The position numbers and the translations under genes are program-made. This document shows positions 47,501-60,883 of a stretch of DNA of 64,000 nucleotides, one piece after another (position 1 is the first letter of the stretch; every line of letters begins with the position of its first letter). The DNA is taken from positions 22,413,537 through 22,477,536 of the forward strand of contig CP093829.1 in NCBI GenBank assembly GCA_033063855.1, given 5' to 3'. A model generated the notes under the pieces. It was given only the letters and a program-made list of their open reading frames with translations. It did not search any database and had not been told where the DNA came from. Source of the DNA: Smittia aterrima (taxonomy: Eukaryota; Arthropoda; Insecta; Diptera; Chironomidae).

Positions 47501-50500
47501 TCGAAGAAAAATCGATAGAGCTTCGATACAGGTTTTTGTTTCTCAAAGAGATTTGCTATGTTTTCCGTGAAGGCGGTGAGCGTGAATAGAAGCTCAAAGG
47601 AAGGGAGAGATGCCACTCGAGATTGTCGCCATTGAAATTCTTGATTTTGATCCACTTTCATTTCCCCGAAAAAGCAACTTCACTGTTTCCCATCTACATG
47701 AAGTCGTACACAGTTTTAATATTAAATATTTCACGAAGTGAGATCGAAGAAGAAGTCTTTTCTCCTTTATAATGGTTACGGCATCGTTTTCCATCAAAGA
47801 TTTACAAGCAAAAGGAGAGATTAGGGCTCACGTAATCCGCATGTGAAAGTGAATACATTTTGAAGTTTTCGTTTCCTCTTTTGAGTTCGTCGCTCGACTG
47901 CGGGAAAAGGGATTTTCTTTAGATTCTCTCAAAGCGTCAAGAGATGATTAATTTTGCACTTGCTTGGATTTTCTTTTGCTAGTGAAACGAAATGAAATGT
48001 GTTTAATGTTTTGCGTTTGAATTTGAAATGGTTTTGTCATGAGATTAAAGCATTCCCTTCCTCAAACTTTAATCACATTTCCCCACACGATTTTCCCGCT
48101 CGCAAATGACAAACTATGAAGAGACTGGGGTGGATTATTTCTCCAACTCAGCAAAATGTTTCTTTTTTGCATCGCACTCGAGAGAAAGCAAGAAAGAGCT
48201 ACTGCTCTGTAATGAAAATTCCTTTGATACAAAACAAATATTTACTATTGATTTTTCCGCTTTCGTCCTCGCTCTTTATTTCACTGGTTTCGTTCACTTT
48301 GAATGTCGAGTGGGTTTGTTGTTATTATTCCCGCTCCTTTGTACTTTTCCATGAAAACACGTTTTTTTTTCGCAACAAAAATAAATTCTGCAGCAGCAGC
48401 GCCTTTTTCTAACGCTCGGAGGAGGATAAATTGCGCCATTATGCGATGGATTACGCAATCATGCCAAGAATTACTTTGCGAGAGCTTCCAAGCTCTTCTC
48501 TCCATGCCCTCGCGCAAAGAATGTCAGTTATGAAACGCAAGGATCACAAGGAATTTTTCAATATCAAGATAAACAGACGGAAAATTGGTTCACTTTCCGG
48601 GAAAACATAAAAAGTAAGATTCAAGTTTCTTCCCACAACGAGGCGAAGGCGAAAGAAGGAAAGGAAAACATTGCTGAATTTAAATTGGCTAAATTGAAAG
48701 GCATTCATTCACTTCTTCCCTTACTTCGTTCGCCTTGTTTACTTGCACAAGAGAAAACACAAACAGCGAAGAAAAGTGAAAAAGCTTTTCAGCAAAGATA
48801 AACAATTCGTTAAAATCGTGGAAAATTCCTTTTAATCACAGCAGTCAAGAGAAGATTGCTTTTTATCCTGATTCAAGTCACTGCTTCGAAATCGCTCACG
48901 AAAGCAGCAAATTAATCTTTCGTCTCTCTCTTTATTTTCCTGTGACGTAGGTCGAGATCAACTAAAGACTTGCGACACCTTCACGCTATCATTAAGTAAT
49001 CAAATCGCTTCCCATAGTTATTTATGTTTTTGTTTCGATGCTATCCTAGAAATTAGTTTTCTCTTAATAACCGATTTCACGTTCAATTTATCGTAGCTTT
49101 CCATATTTTCCTCATCGCATCGAATGAGCGATGGGGTGGAAGAGTGAACATGGAAAAATCATAACATAAACAACAAGGCAATAAATATCCGAGCACACAA
49201 AACTTAATTATGGTTTACTTTTCGTTTTCCACTCTTTCATTCTTCTAATGTCGGCGCTTTACTGATTATTTGATTTTCCAAACCAGCAAAAAAAAACTTT
49301 TCCCGGCCAGAGGCGATGAACGGGGTTTTCCTTCTCAAGCGAGAACTTCTAACCCTGATCAAACAAGCAAATATTGAACATCGAGAGAGCAGAAGATGAA
49401 CGGGAGGAAGAAAAACATATTTTCCGGCGGAGAGTGGAGAAAAAAAAATAATTGATTAAGTGAAATTTCTCTTTCTGACACTTCGGGGCATTTCTTTTTT
49501 CACAACAAATCTCCCGACGTCCAATGCCTCGCCGAACGTAATTGTGTGTTAATGTTGCTTGGAAATTTATTTGTTTGCCTGGTCTGTCAAGTCGTTTTTG
49601 AGCTGAAATTTCTCCCTTCGGCCGGAAAGTGCCGTCGAGGAAAAAGTTTTTCAAGAAAATATTTTTAATCATCATAAATTCTCGTGGAGTTGAGCGGAGG
49701 TGTCAAGAAAGTTTTATTTCGGACCCTCAACATAATTAAAAGTAAAATTCGAACAATTATGACATTAATAATGAGTCATCTAACGACCTGAGGTGAAAAA
49801 TTGCTGCCGTGTCAGAGCTTATCGATCACCTGGAAATTTTTATTTTGCTTTGAGTGATTAGGGTTTAGGATTTGCTTCTCGTTCTGAGGGTGAACTCAAC
49901 AGAAAACTCTCTCACAAAAGTCACACTGCTTCATTAGTTATGAGAGTTTTATGAAAATTTATGTTGAAATATTTCCACTTAATTTCCTTAGAACAGAAAC
50001 TTTCTTTCGCTTTCTTGATTCAAGAACCTTTTCGATGATATAAAAAAACGAGAGTCTTAAGTGCCCCGCTGTGCATAATAGACGAATATTATTCATGAAT
50101 AGCTGTAGCATATGGCGAAAGGGAGCGAGCTCCAGAGCAAAAAAATGAAATATTTCTGGAATGAAGAGAATTCATCTTCACCATCGCGAAAGCTATCTCG
50201 AATAATTAAAACATCCAAAGTCATTCTTACAAAACATTTCAGCGAAAATATTCAAATTAACTTTTTAATTAATAACAATTTCATTTCGCCGCTTTTAACT
50301 GTGATTAAAGAAATCTTCATCGTCGGACAGATGAGTAATGAAGATGACATGTAAAAGAGAGAAAGAAATTGTCGCTTTGGCAGCGCAAATTGTAGAGAAA
50401 GTTTTTCCTTCAACAATCTGCGCTCAATCTCGGGTACAATTTTTTTTTTCAAATCTTTTCTGTGGAAAACTTTTCGACTGAGGGAGAAAGAGAAAGGGAA

Positions 50501-53500
50501 CCGCATAAAGCAGACACTTTGAAGACAAATGAAAAATATTGACTCAGTTCACCCGCTCACTTCCCACTTCGCAATTTAAGTTAGAACAAAGCAAGGAAAA
50601 ACTTAAATCTTGGCATACATGCTACGCTACATCAGACAGAAAAATGTCTCAAAGACTTTTAAGAAGGGAAAATAAAAGTTTTTCCTTGTTTCTCTCTCTC
50701 TCTCGCTCATCGTCGTTCGTGCAGAGTTTGAAGCCAACAGCAGATTAAACTCGATAGATAACCCGACAATGTACTCTGCCATTTCTCAACTCTCGTGCAG
50801 CGTTTCCCTCCGATCAAGATTAAAAATCTGTGTCGTTCTATTCGCCTTCAGGGAGTGGAGTTTCGTTCTCCAAAAAAAAAACTTCCGGGCACTTTTTTTT
50901 GCGTCTGAAATTCTTCGTCTCTTTAATCACAAATTAATGCGATTATGTGTCGTTGTGAGTTTGCCGGGATCTTCTCCTCATCACCGGATGAAAGTCGAGT
51001 CGAGAGTCGAGCAGCAAAATACAAATTCATCCAAAATTCATGTGCACACTTCCCAGGGAGTTATCAAATATTCATTAAACTTTTTCATTTGCTTAGCTTC
51101 ACTCCTCATGATTCCAATCCGACAACTTTCTCCTTCACTCGCACTTTCGACTAATGCGTTTTCGATTCTAATGAATAAACAATCATCAATATTTAATGAT
51201 GTGCTTTGGATCCTCAACAATAAACCCTCGAATGAGTTTTCGGAAATTTTTCAATTGTCGAGAAGCAATTAAATTTCCATCTTTCACTTCGAACGCTTTC
51301 ACTTCGATTGGCTTCAAAACAGCCACAAAAGCAAATAAATTTCTGCCGCGATAACGACGCTTCGTCGCCACATTATCACGTTTCCTAATAAATTTAATTA
51401 ATCATCAGCACGTAGGAAGAATGAATTTTCAGCGAGGCCCATTAACTGCTTTCTAATTACCTTCAATTTGATGTATGAATGTGATAATTGTGCAGCATGT
51501 AATGATTAATTTATCCATGTTTGAGCTCGTTCGCACTTTCAATTCTCTACCTATCGAGGACTTCACTTTATTTCAATATTTCTTCTCTATCTGGGCCACT
51601 AATAGTTGATTAATTAATTAATTTTCCTTTTGCCCCTTAACACTTAATGACTCTAATTATTCTCGCCACACTTTTTCTCCTTTTCTTCTTTTGGACACAA
51701 GTGAAAGCGATTAATTTGACATCAGAAAATAATTTTTCATATTTTTTCTCGGCTCATCCGATGACGACGTGCCATGCGAGTTGCTTCCTGCCATCGCAAA
51801 CTAATTTGTTTTCTGAATCAACTTTCATTTTTCACTCGAGCACATTTTCATCTTTTCTCAGTTGTTATCGCGATTGAGCTAAAAAAATGTTTCACTTGGG
51901 AAATTCCTTTACATCACTTTCCCTTCTTCACGCGCTTTTGATGTTGCCTCGCTCACTTGATTAACTTCATCGAGTTTTCATTCAATTAGTTGAGTTCCAA
52001 TTAACCTTTTGATGATTAAAATTTACCTTGAAGTGTTTTCAGTTTAGTTTTAAAAAAATTATCAGTCAATGAGCGAGAGAAACAAGAATCTGCGACCGAC
52101 ATCCACGAAAAACTCCACAGAATTGAAATTCTTTTCGCAACGTATCCCTCTTCGCTCCCCAAACACTGAACATTCATCTCGAATCGGTTTGAATCGGTTG
52201 GAAAGGAAGAAAATATCCCAACGTGAGTTTCCTCGCTTCCGCTTCGTGATGTTTTCCTTTTCGATTATGCGCGGTTCCGATGTTTCGTTGTTGTGTTATT
52301 GTTTTGGTCTTTGACGAGCACCGGTTGTGAACGAAGGTGAAAACTTCCCTCGAAGACTCCTGCAATTGAATTAAGGGATCAAACTCCACGGAAATCATCT
52401 CAATGTTGCATGAAAGCCTCTCGTGAATGCTTCGTTCGCTTGTTGACGATTCTAGCGCTCGCTCTGTTGAGCGTGCGTAATATCTTTTGTGAATTGTCAT
52501 GGTGAAGAGCGAGTTTGTGAGTTGTGCAACTGAAAAAATATATTCCCTCTTGTTTTGTTTTCATTTTCGCTGTGCAAACTTTTTTTCGCTTGCTAATGGA
52601 GCGTTTTTTTCAACGGAGGCACAATAGAGAAAGTGAAAAATTTCTTCCGGACGAGAAACGAAATAAAACCTTTTTTTTATGTCTTTCGAGGCATGGAAAA
52701 TTTATCCTCTTCAGGATTTTAGTTTGGAGCGTCGAATGACGAAACAATAGAAGGATAAATTGCGAGTAGTTACCGACCATTTACAGCGATCGCCAAGGGA
52801 ACAGAACACAGACTTTCAAAGGATGAAATCGAAGTAATTTATGAGACACCGCCGGATCAAATGCAGTCAGGGCTCAATCAATTATTCGCTCTTTTGTTAA
52901 AAACTGTTTGATTTCTCTCTTCCTGGGTGAGGGTTGGTTCGGAGATTGATTATGAGAAATTAATGCATTGCGTCACATAACAAAAGTCCCTCACGATCCG
53001 AAAGGAAATTCCATTACAATTTCGGGAAAATCGAAAAAGTTCCCAGTTTGAGTTTCCTGTTGACTTCCGCCTCGCAATGCGAATTGTATAATTTTTTAAT
53101 GCAAAAATTGTGTAATGATTTCGATTGTTCTCCCCTTCGACTTGCGGGTGACGTCTCGATGACTTTTATTGAATGTTTTAATGCTTCGTGTGCATCCCTC
53201 TCCCTTCGTTGAAGTTCAATTTTGTCGTTTGTCGTGGCACTGAAATCATTAATGGGATTAAATTTCATGCGATAATTTCTTTTGATTTCTTTTCTCACTC
53301 TTACTCTTTGTTTTGTTGAACGAGCGTCGGGAGCAGCGAAACAACGGAGGGCGGAAGCAACGAGTTTCTCGAGCACTCTTGAACATTTCATTTTCTTCTT
53401 TCTAAGACTTTCAAGTGCCATTTTTACAGTTTCTCGTAATTCATTCGCACAATGCGAGGCAGTCGAAAGGATTTCTTTTGCTCTGAGTGCTCGTGAATGA

Positions 53501-56080
53501 GTTCTGTTGTGATTGTTGATCTAGAGAAATATTTTTCATTAAAATTCTAAAAGAAAATTTCTTTCCAACCAACAACTCCACTCTAATCTCATAAAAATGT
53601 TCCAATAAATTCCCTAACCCTCTCAGCTTCTCTCTGTCAAGCCACAGTAAAAAAATATCGAAAAGCGAAGGAGGAAAAGGGGAAAATATGATTTGAGCAC
53701 CATATGTACTTGTGAAATTTTTATGTTGCAATCCAATAAATGAGAGAAAGTGTTCGGGCATAATTTTTCATCATATTTATGTTGATATATCGTCGTTGCC
53801 TTTGTTTACTTAGGCGAGTAAAGTCGTTTGCCACCCCTGTCATTGTTTGACTTATAGATTTTCTTCCTTTCTCTTGTTTTCATCGTCGAGTGCAATTTGC
53901 ATGGCGTTAAGTCCCCATCGAGGATGAGCAAGAGCAAAGTAGGGTTGGAAAAATTCTATGACAGATCTCGAGGCATTTGCAATGAGCGAGAGTGAGCTGA
54001 CATTCAATTGCTCGGTTTCTTTGTGCATGAATATTTATGAAAAACTACATGAGAGAAAAATTCGAAGGTGGAGAAGGAAACTTTATTCTTCGAGAAGTCG
54101 AGTGACAAATGAACAGGAAAAGCTTCGACAATGCACAAGAAAAAAAATTAATCAAATTGTCGTCTTTTCCTTCTTCATCCCGCCCTCCAGCAAGCCGAAC
54201 AATTCAATTGTTCATTATTTGCATGTTAGCATTTCACAAACATGCTCACCGATAACAGTGCCAACAATCGGAAAAATTCATCCGAAAAGCTCTGCAAGAA
54301 GGAAAATGTGCAGAAAATAAAATAAAATCGAACGCTTTTCTTTCTTTCTCATCGTTGTCGTCGTCGACTGAATAATACAATAAAAAAGCCATAGGAAAAA
54401 ATCAACAATTGGTAGTGACAAAAACGAGTCTGAAGATGAGGAAAAATCAATGGGAAAAGCCAACAGAATTCTCGGATTTTTTGCTGCCGTGAGATCGACA
54501 ACTGTTTTCATGCTCTCGCTCGTGCTGCTTACATAGCAGATGTGCTTGCGAATGATTTCCAAATGAATCACTCGACAGAAAGCCGGAGAAAGACTAGCAA
54601 GCCCACAGACGACGTCGTCGTTGCCTGACATTTCACAAGTGATAATAGAACATCACCGAGTAGAGCTCAGTGTGTGATTCGTGTTGAAAGCTTGTCGAGA
54701 ATAAATGAAAACACTACGACAAAAAAAAAATGCTTTCATTTGTTTGATTTGTTGATTTTTGACGCAGCTTGAAGAGGATTTTCCAGACGCATTGTTTGGT
54801 AGATTTACTTTCGACTGTCTTCCTTCGAATTTGATTTGAGACGATTTAAACTCACGAGCACTTCAACGACTTTACTAAATCGGCTTCTCGACTCTCCAAG
54901 CTCTCGTTGTTATCCCGAGTGAAGATTGACGATAAGAACAAATCCAAAGAGCTTTTATTTCCCAATAAAAAATCAATTGACGAGAGCAGCAGTAAAATAA
55001 AAACTCCGACATGAGAATTCCGGACTCGAAATCGTTCATTGCAAAATATTTTCTCACTTCGCAAAAACGTTGATAAATCTTTTAATCCTCGGTAAATTAA
55101 ATTCCATCAACAGCATTCAGCATCATCGCCTGACATATTTTTATTTCTCGAATGCCGAGAGTGTTCTCGGTTGTTTTGTCAAGGACCGCGTTAAGTGCTT
55201 CGTTCCTGTTTTGGTTTCAATTGTCAGTGTCGAGTATTTGTTTAGTTGATCTCGATGAATTCTCGACTCGAATGAAGATTTTTTGAACGTGATTTCTTCG
55301 AAATGTGCAGAGCGACTCAATGAGAGTCCCACTCATATAAAATAATTTGATGAATAAAATTCCGAAACGAATGGATAATTATAGTGAAAGGGACTCGATG
55401 ACTTTGAATAATTTACCAAAAGAGTTTTTCTCGAATTTCCTGGTTCGAGATTTACGTTTGCCTTCCAATTAGTTTCAATTTACAAAATTGCGAGGGATGA
55501 AAGAAAATTGACAAAGATCGGGCAATAAATCGATTCTAATCATGTAGGAGAGGTCGTGTGTCGGCTATTTGCTAATTCCATTACAGTCTAAAGAGCGAGA
55601 GAGAGAGGGAAATCTGAGGAATCTTTTACTTTGATGTTGAACAACTGAATCAATACGCGGCAACGCAATTCCATTAGAAATAATTAAAGGGAACACTGCA
55701 TGAAGATGACGAGATAAAAACATTTCTGTGAGGGGTGACCAAGGTTCGTGTTAATTGAGATTTCTCGACGAACAAAGTGATAAGTCGAATTGACTGCGGC
55801 ACGCGTGTCAAAGATTTTTGACATCAATAAATATTTTTTAAAAAAAGAATTCTTAAACCAGTTTTATTGTGAAGGTCGGTTTTAATAGAAATCTATGAGA
55901 AGATGACTTGCAAAAACTTGTTTCTTTGTATTTGTAGCTTTTTTGTTTTTTGGTTAGTAGCATTTTGGCGTTCGGCTCGCGATAGTCAAAATATAATTAT
56001 CATCCGTAAAAGGAGAAGTTGATTAATCTTCGTTCTTTTTGGAGCTAATTGTGATAAGCGTGTGAACTTCGTGTGAAAAA
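44536..56080. other. 11.5 kb with no recognised gene
   Basis: Open frames here are the kind expected by chance in AT-rich DNA. The longest are at 50769-51272 (+, 167 codons), 53014-53421 (-, 135) and 53958-54320 (+, 120). None shows a domain, a splice-linked partner or a paralogue in the window. AT-rich and polypurine stretches occur throughout. Confidence 0.5.
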
Positions 56081-56086
56081 AAAACG

Positions 56087-56149
56087 TACAAAAGCTTCTG
56101 AGCTTCTCTTTCTAAAATCAGTTTTGTCTTATTCTTCAAAGTGTGAACA
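56087..56149 (+). promoter_or_regulatory. Core promoter and 5'UTR of the P450 gene
   Basis: A TATA-like TACAAAAG at 56087-56094 lies 33 bases before the A of a TCAGTT arthropod initiator (56118-56123). This predicts a 5'UTR of about 30 nt before the ATG at 56150. Confidence 0.5.
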
Positions 56150-57713
56150 ATGATTCTCGTGGACATTTTGCTTTACTTTGTGTTGCCAGCGTTGTTCGTT
56201 GGTTACTTTTTCTTGAAGAAGAAACATTCTTACTTCAAAGACCGAAACATTCCTCACGTTACTCCATCGTTATTATTTGGAAATATGGCAGATGTTGGCA
56301 AGAAATATCACATGGCAGACTTCATGAGGATGATGTACGATGAGTGCAAATATAAAGATGTCGTTGGTGGATATTACACGTTTTATACTCCGACGATTCT
56401 TCTGACTGACCTTGAACTCGTGAAGCAAATTACGGTCAAAGATTTCAATAACTTTGCTGATCGAGGAATGTACGTGAACGATGAAGAGAAGATTGCTGAA
56501 AATTTGTTTTCTCTTGGAGGCGAGAAATGGAAGAATCTTCGCAGCAAGTTAAGCCCAGCGTTCACTTCAGGAAAGATGAAGCTAATGTATCACACAATCT
56601 CGGATAAAAGAGACAGTTACGTAGCAGCAATTGAAAATGCGTCGAGAACTGGATCTTTTAATATAAAAAGCATTTCGTCAAAATTCACTCTCGACTGTAT
56701 CAGCTCGTGTGCATTTGGAATTGAATCAAATACGCTGAAGAATGAAAATCCAGAGATGATCGAAATTTTCAAAAAGATCACTGGAGAAGAAGGAATAACT
56801 CCGTTTAAATTTTTGTTCCTGGCTCTGTTTCCTCGATTCTCAAAGTTCTTGAATCTCAGATTCTTTGAGAAGAAAGTTGACGATTTCCTTGAAAATATCG
56901 TCACTGGATCAATGAAACAACGCGAAGACAATAATATTGTTCGCAACGACTTCTTAAACATTTTAATTCAATTGAAAAACAAAGGATCGATTGATGGAGA
57001 AGTTGCAGCTCCAAACGAAAAAATCTCGATGACTGATTGCATCGCGCAAGCTTTTAGTTTCCTTCTTGGCGGATCAGATACTTCTTCGATTTCCATTTCT
57101 TACGCATTGCTCGAGCTCTCCCGTAATCCTGAGATTCAAGAAAAGTTACGAAAGGAAATCAACGAGAAAACTGAAGGCACAAAAGGAGAAATCACTTACG
57201 ACAATCTGCACGAAATGAAATATTTGAGACAAGTTGTCGATGGTTAGTTAATTAAAAACACTTGAAATATCAAAATTAATTAAATGATTTTCAGAAACTC
57301 TCCGAAAGTTTCCACCAGCTCCGTTCACTTTCCGTCAAGCTCTTGCTGATTACAACATTCCAAATTCAAAGATTGTGATTGATAAAGATATGCAAGTTAT
57401 GCTTCCAATTATTGGCTTCCACTTCGACGACAGATATTGGAAAAATCCGGAAAAGTTTGATCCCGAAAGATTTTCTCCTGAGGAAACTGCGAAGCGACCG
57501 AGCTTGGCCTTCATGCCTTTCGGAAATGGACCGCGAAACTGCATCGGAATGAGATTCGGGCTTATGAACACGATGTTTGCTGTGGCTACGGTCATTAAGA
57601 ATTTCAAAGTTACTATCGATTCGACAAAAACTCAACTGCCTTTGAAATTCAACGAAAAACTTTTCTCCGTTGAACCTGTCGGAGGAGCGTGGTTGAAAGC
57701 TGAAAAAATTTGA
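56150..57713 (+). CDS. Cytochrome P450, CYP3 clan, CYP6-like
   Basis: Exons 56150-57242 and 57295-57713 join across a 52-bp intron (GTTAG to TTCAG) to give 503 residues, the normal length of a microsomal P450. An N-terminal membrane anchor (MILVDILLYFVLPALFVGYFF) is followed by YFKDRNIPH, the C-helix WKNLRSKLSPAFTSGKMK and the I-helix LLGGSDTSS. ExxR follows at residues 365-368 (ETLR), then DPERFSP and the haem loop PFGNGPRNCIG, with the proximal cysteine at residue 447. All catalytic motifs are intact. The enzyme would sit in the endoplasmic reticulum membrane and oxidise small lipophilic molecules with electrons from P450 reductase. CYP6-type enzymes mostly handle plant toxins, drugs and insecticides; the substrate here is unknown. 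AATAAA is at 57718-57723. The CINP gene starts about 235 bp downstream on the same strand. Confidence 0.95.
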
Positions 57714-57957
57714 ATTGAATAAAATATATTTAAATCATAAAACGAATAATATTATTTAAAACTCGGAGCTTACGTATTATTCCTGGAGATTACAAATTAT
57801 CAAGCTTTGAACTTGTGATTGTGTCTTCGCTGAATGTGTCGAATATGAACACGAAACCCCTTGGAGTGAGCATTGTAAACAAACAATCGTTTCTTGTAAA
57901 AATAAAGTTTCTTCCTAAATTAAATTGTGTCACGATCATTATTTGTTGAAAGTTGCA

Positions 57958-58707
57958 ATGTCAAGTCACAAGAATCGTACAAACTTGAATCTCAGCGGAT
58001 TTTCTCCACTTTCTCGTGAGTTTCTTTTATTTTATTTTCCTGAACTTGTGAAACAAAAATATTTTTATTTGTTAAGTGAAAACAAGCAGTCCATCGTTCA
58101 TAAAGTCACCAGGAAAAGATTATGGAATCTATGAGCGGATAGAAGTGATTCGCGAGAAATTAATTGCTGGATACGATCGTTGGATACTCGCGAAATCGAA
58201 TGGAGTTCTAATTGTCGAAGTGATTCACAACCTGAAAGAGAAGTCGCGAGTGTCAGGAGGCAATTCATATCCAGATGAGCTTGAAACATATTGTAATAAG
58301 CTAAAAGTGGCCAAAGCAGTCATGCAAGATGTTAAAAGAGATTCCGCAAGTTTCTTGAAGGAGATCAATGGATCGCTTAGCATTCTTAAAACAATGGATG
58401 ACAATGATGAGCTTGAGGCAAAGCTCGTTAGCGTACAAACATTCATCAGTTCTGTAATTGATTGCTACGAGTCTGAACTTAAGATAAAGTCTCATGTTCT
58501 AGGTAAGAATGAAATTATTTTCGTCTAAAACTGTTGAAGTAACTTTTGGTTCCAGAAAACATTGCTCACGTCTCGACATCACATGAATCACAAATCCTCA
58601 TCGCATCCTGGTCTTACACAACAAGCAAAGAGCTCGAATGCATGTTCCTTCGGCTGAAAACTTCCCCTGCAAGTGAACAGTGGTCGTGTCCGAAAAAAGA
58701 AAGCTAA
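57958..58707 (+). CDS. CINP: CDK2-interacting protein homologue (CINP)
   Basis: Three exons (57958-58015, 58077-58502, 58556-58707) join in phase to encode 211 residues, close to the 212 of human CINP as I recall it. After a short Ser-rich leader comes an alpha-helical body: YERIEVIREKLIAGYDRWI, an IHNLKEK helix, YPDELETYCNKLKVAK, then a coiled-coil-like segment. The C-terminal block ENIAHVSTSHESQILIASW resembles the CINP motif in which AKELAH leads on to an SxW. In vertebrates CINP binds CDK2 and CDC7 at replication origins and ATR-ATRIP in the checkpoint. It is also a subunit of the AAA-ATPase complex with SPATA5, SPATA5L1 and C1orf109 that matures 60S ribosomal particles. The assignment rests on remembered family pattern and is not a search result. 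AATAAA at 58706-58711 overlaps the stop codon, so the 3'UTR is very short. Confidence 0.72.
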
Positions 58708-58719
58708 TAAATAGAAATT

Positions 58720-60095
58720 GATCTCATCTTCATTATCAAATTCTTCATCTTTATTCACATATTTCGCCTTAAACTCTAAACATCTTATCACAAAGGCAGA
58801 CAAAACTTCACAATCCAGTGCTATTGCTCTTGCATAATAAAATCAGTAATTCAGAATTACTAATTTCTTAAATATTTATTCGATTAAACACAATTAGACT
58901 AGATTCACACTCAGCGATTCAATGGATAGCAATTTTTCGAGAGATCGGAGAAGCATCAATGTCAACATTCTAATTTAAAATTAATCAGCAGATCAATTAC
59001 TTTACTGTCGCTCTATCGCTGCGAGTCATTTAATTATTCATGCAGTGGAAAATTCTAATGCTCATCGAACAATGAAGCTTTTCCCCTCATAACCGCTGAA
59101 TCCCAAAATCATCATTGATTTAATGAAAATATTATAGTTTGGCCATTTCCAGCGTTGTCCCGACCGTCGCGGCGATGAAACAATTAAAATAAATAAACTC
59201 TGATAGCGTGAGTGGTCGGAAGCCAGCAATAGTCCACGAGCCTTCTATGGAACAAAAGTTTAAATTTGTTTTTTTAGGGCTTCAAATTAAATTTTCATAT
59301 TTCATTTACGGCTTCCGCGAGGGAAACTAGTTTTCATTAGGATGATTATCACGGGATTTCATTGGAATTGCGTCTGATATCGATTTGCCATTTTCCGCCG
59401 CTGGCAAACATGAGCTTTAAGAGGAGCTTTTAATGACTTTTCACTGCATATTTGAACGTTGAGCCTCAGTGTGGATCTGACCAAAGAGATTAGAAAAATT
59501 CAAGGCTATAAAAGGATTGAAAGAGTTGTAGAGCTCAAGCTTTTTTGAAAAGAAGAAAACACGTTCAGAATGACCTTCAAAGCTTCCTAACTTATTATAT
59601 CAGATCCACACTAAATAGCCGACATGAAAAACTATTTTGGCAACGTCGAACGTGATTACATTTTAAATGTTTTTTTTTTATTTCCTTCGTAGCTCTCTTT
59701 CTAAATTACACAATTATGCTGTGATGATGCCATTAAATGGAAAACTCGTCGGATGGAAGTCGTCTTGAAACACATGATGCTCATGCTTGAAAGCTAAGCA
59801 AGTCGCTCATCACTTTTCAATCGGCGCGTTACCTGGCATCGGGCACCGAATGTGAACCTAATTTATTGCGCTTGTGTAATTAACAATTTAATTTAATGAC
59901 GACGATTTTTTTCTTCGGGCGAGAAAACTTTTTTTTGCTTCTCCTTATTCTCATCGTCGTCGTTCGACGGTGCCAGCGAGACTCTCGCTATGACATTTAT
60001 CACATTCCTTCGTCCTTGATGTTGTGATTAAAAATGTTTCGTCTCCTTAAAGTTAGCGATGGATGGAATTGTATTTTGGTTTTATTCACAAGCGA
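58720..60095. other. Non-coding stretch between CINP and the PPxY gene
   Basis: No gene was seen. The stretch holds the 145-bp inverted-repeat element at 59468-59612. It also contains the 3' region of the minus-strand PPxY gene. Confidence 0.5.
59468..59612. repeat. 145-bp element with perfect 13-bp terminal inverted repeats
   Basis: AGTGTGGATCTGA at 59468-59480 is matched by its exact reverse complement at 59600-59612. The inside is AT-rich and non-coding. The size and ends are those of a small MITE-like element, but no clear target-site duplication flanks it. A 12-base piece of the arm (CAGATCCACACT) recurs near 28680 in a robo intron. Confidence 0.5.
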
Positions 60096-60102
60096 CGATG
60101 AA

Positions 60103-60883
60103 TCAACTTGGCGCAATCGAGTAGGGTGGTGGCTCATTCTTCTCAGCGTCACTTATTCTACTGCCTCCTGAACGAAGTTTGTCAATAATGATAGTGCTGG
60201 GATAGGACGATGAGCTTGGTCTCGACGATGACTCGCTGCTTATACTGAAAGCATTGTTCGTCGCTCCTTGATTTGTCGGGGAGAACATGTTTGATTGTGT
60301 GAGTAGAGCTGCTGGATCAAGCTTTAAAGCCTCGTCATAGCTGGGCGGAAGTGAAGTCACTTGATCGTAATCTGGCGGCTTCTCCCTTCGTCTCTCATCA
60401 CCGATTGTGATGACATGAATCGGATCGTTATTCTAGAAGAAAATTATTTTCAATTTCTTTTCTTCCTTCATCGTTTTCTTTCAATTTATTGAGTCGTTAA
60501 AAGCTTTTCTTTCCCCCATCGCTCCTTCTCTCGATAATTGTTGGGACATTAAAGCTTTCGCAACGAGACAATAATGGGTGATTTAGTTGTAATTACCTCT
60601 TCATTGGCATCGCCTGTTCGGTTTGGCGCTTTCAACCAGCAGCACATTGCAGTCATAATTAGCAGCGCGCCACCTGCAGAAGAACAAGGCTCGTTAGGCA
60701 CTCAGGACATTAAGTGAAGAAGTTTTCAATCTTACCTAAGATACACGCGACTCCGAGATAACGAATCGGCTCTGCATTTGGAGCTGGCTCTGATATTCCC
60801 AGCCAATTGATTAATGCTCCAAGGCAGAGCAATATCATTCCATAGCGGTAAGGTCTCTGGGTTCTTGAATCGTCCAACGTCAT
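60103..60883 (-). CDS. Two-helix membrane protein with three PPxY motifs (family not recognised)
   Basis: Minus-strand exons 60883-60736, 60673-60597 and 60432-60103 join in phase to give 184 residues from the ATG in MTLDDSRTQ. Two hydrophobic helices (YGMILLCLGALINWLGI and YLGVACILGGALLIMTA) form a hairpin. A cytoplasmic-looking tail follows with PPDY, PPSY and PPPYS, which are sites for WW domains such as those of Nedd4-family ubiquitin ligases. The tail also has a Ser-rich patch. Exon 60885-60736 begins with TA before the ATG. An upstream exon at 61064-61007 ends in a single G and reads IDLEKSCRVIDQLAGFLLG in the same frame, so the protein may be at least 20 residues longer and start outside the placed exons. 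A role in trafficking or ubiquitin-dependent sorting is inferred only from the PPxY motifs. Confidence 0.75.

Noticed and set aside
53014..53421. 135-codon basic minus-strand frame starting MALESLRKKKMK
   Set aside because: The composition follows local purine-rich DNA, and no domain or partner exon is seen.
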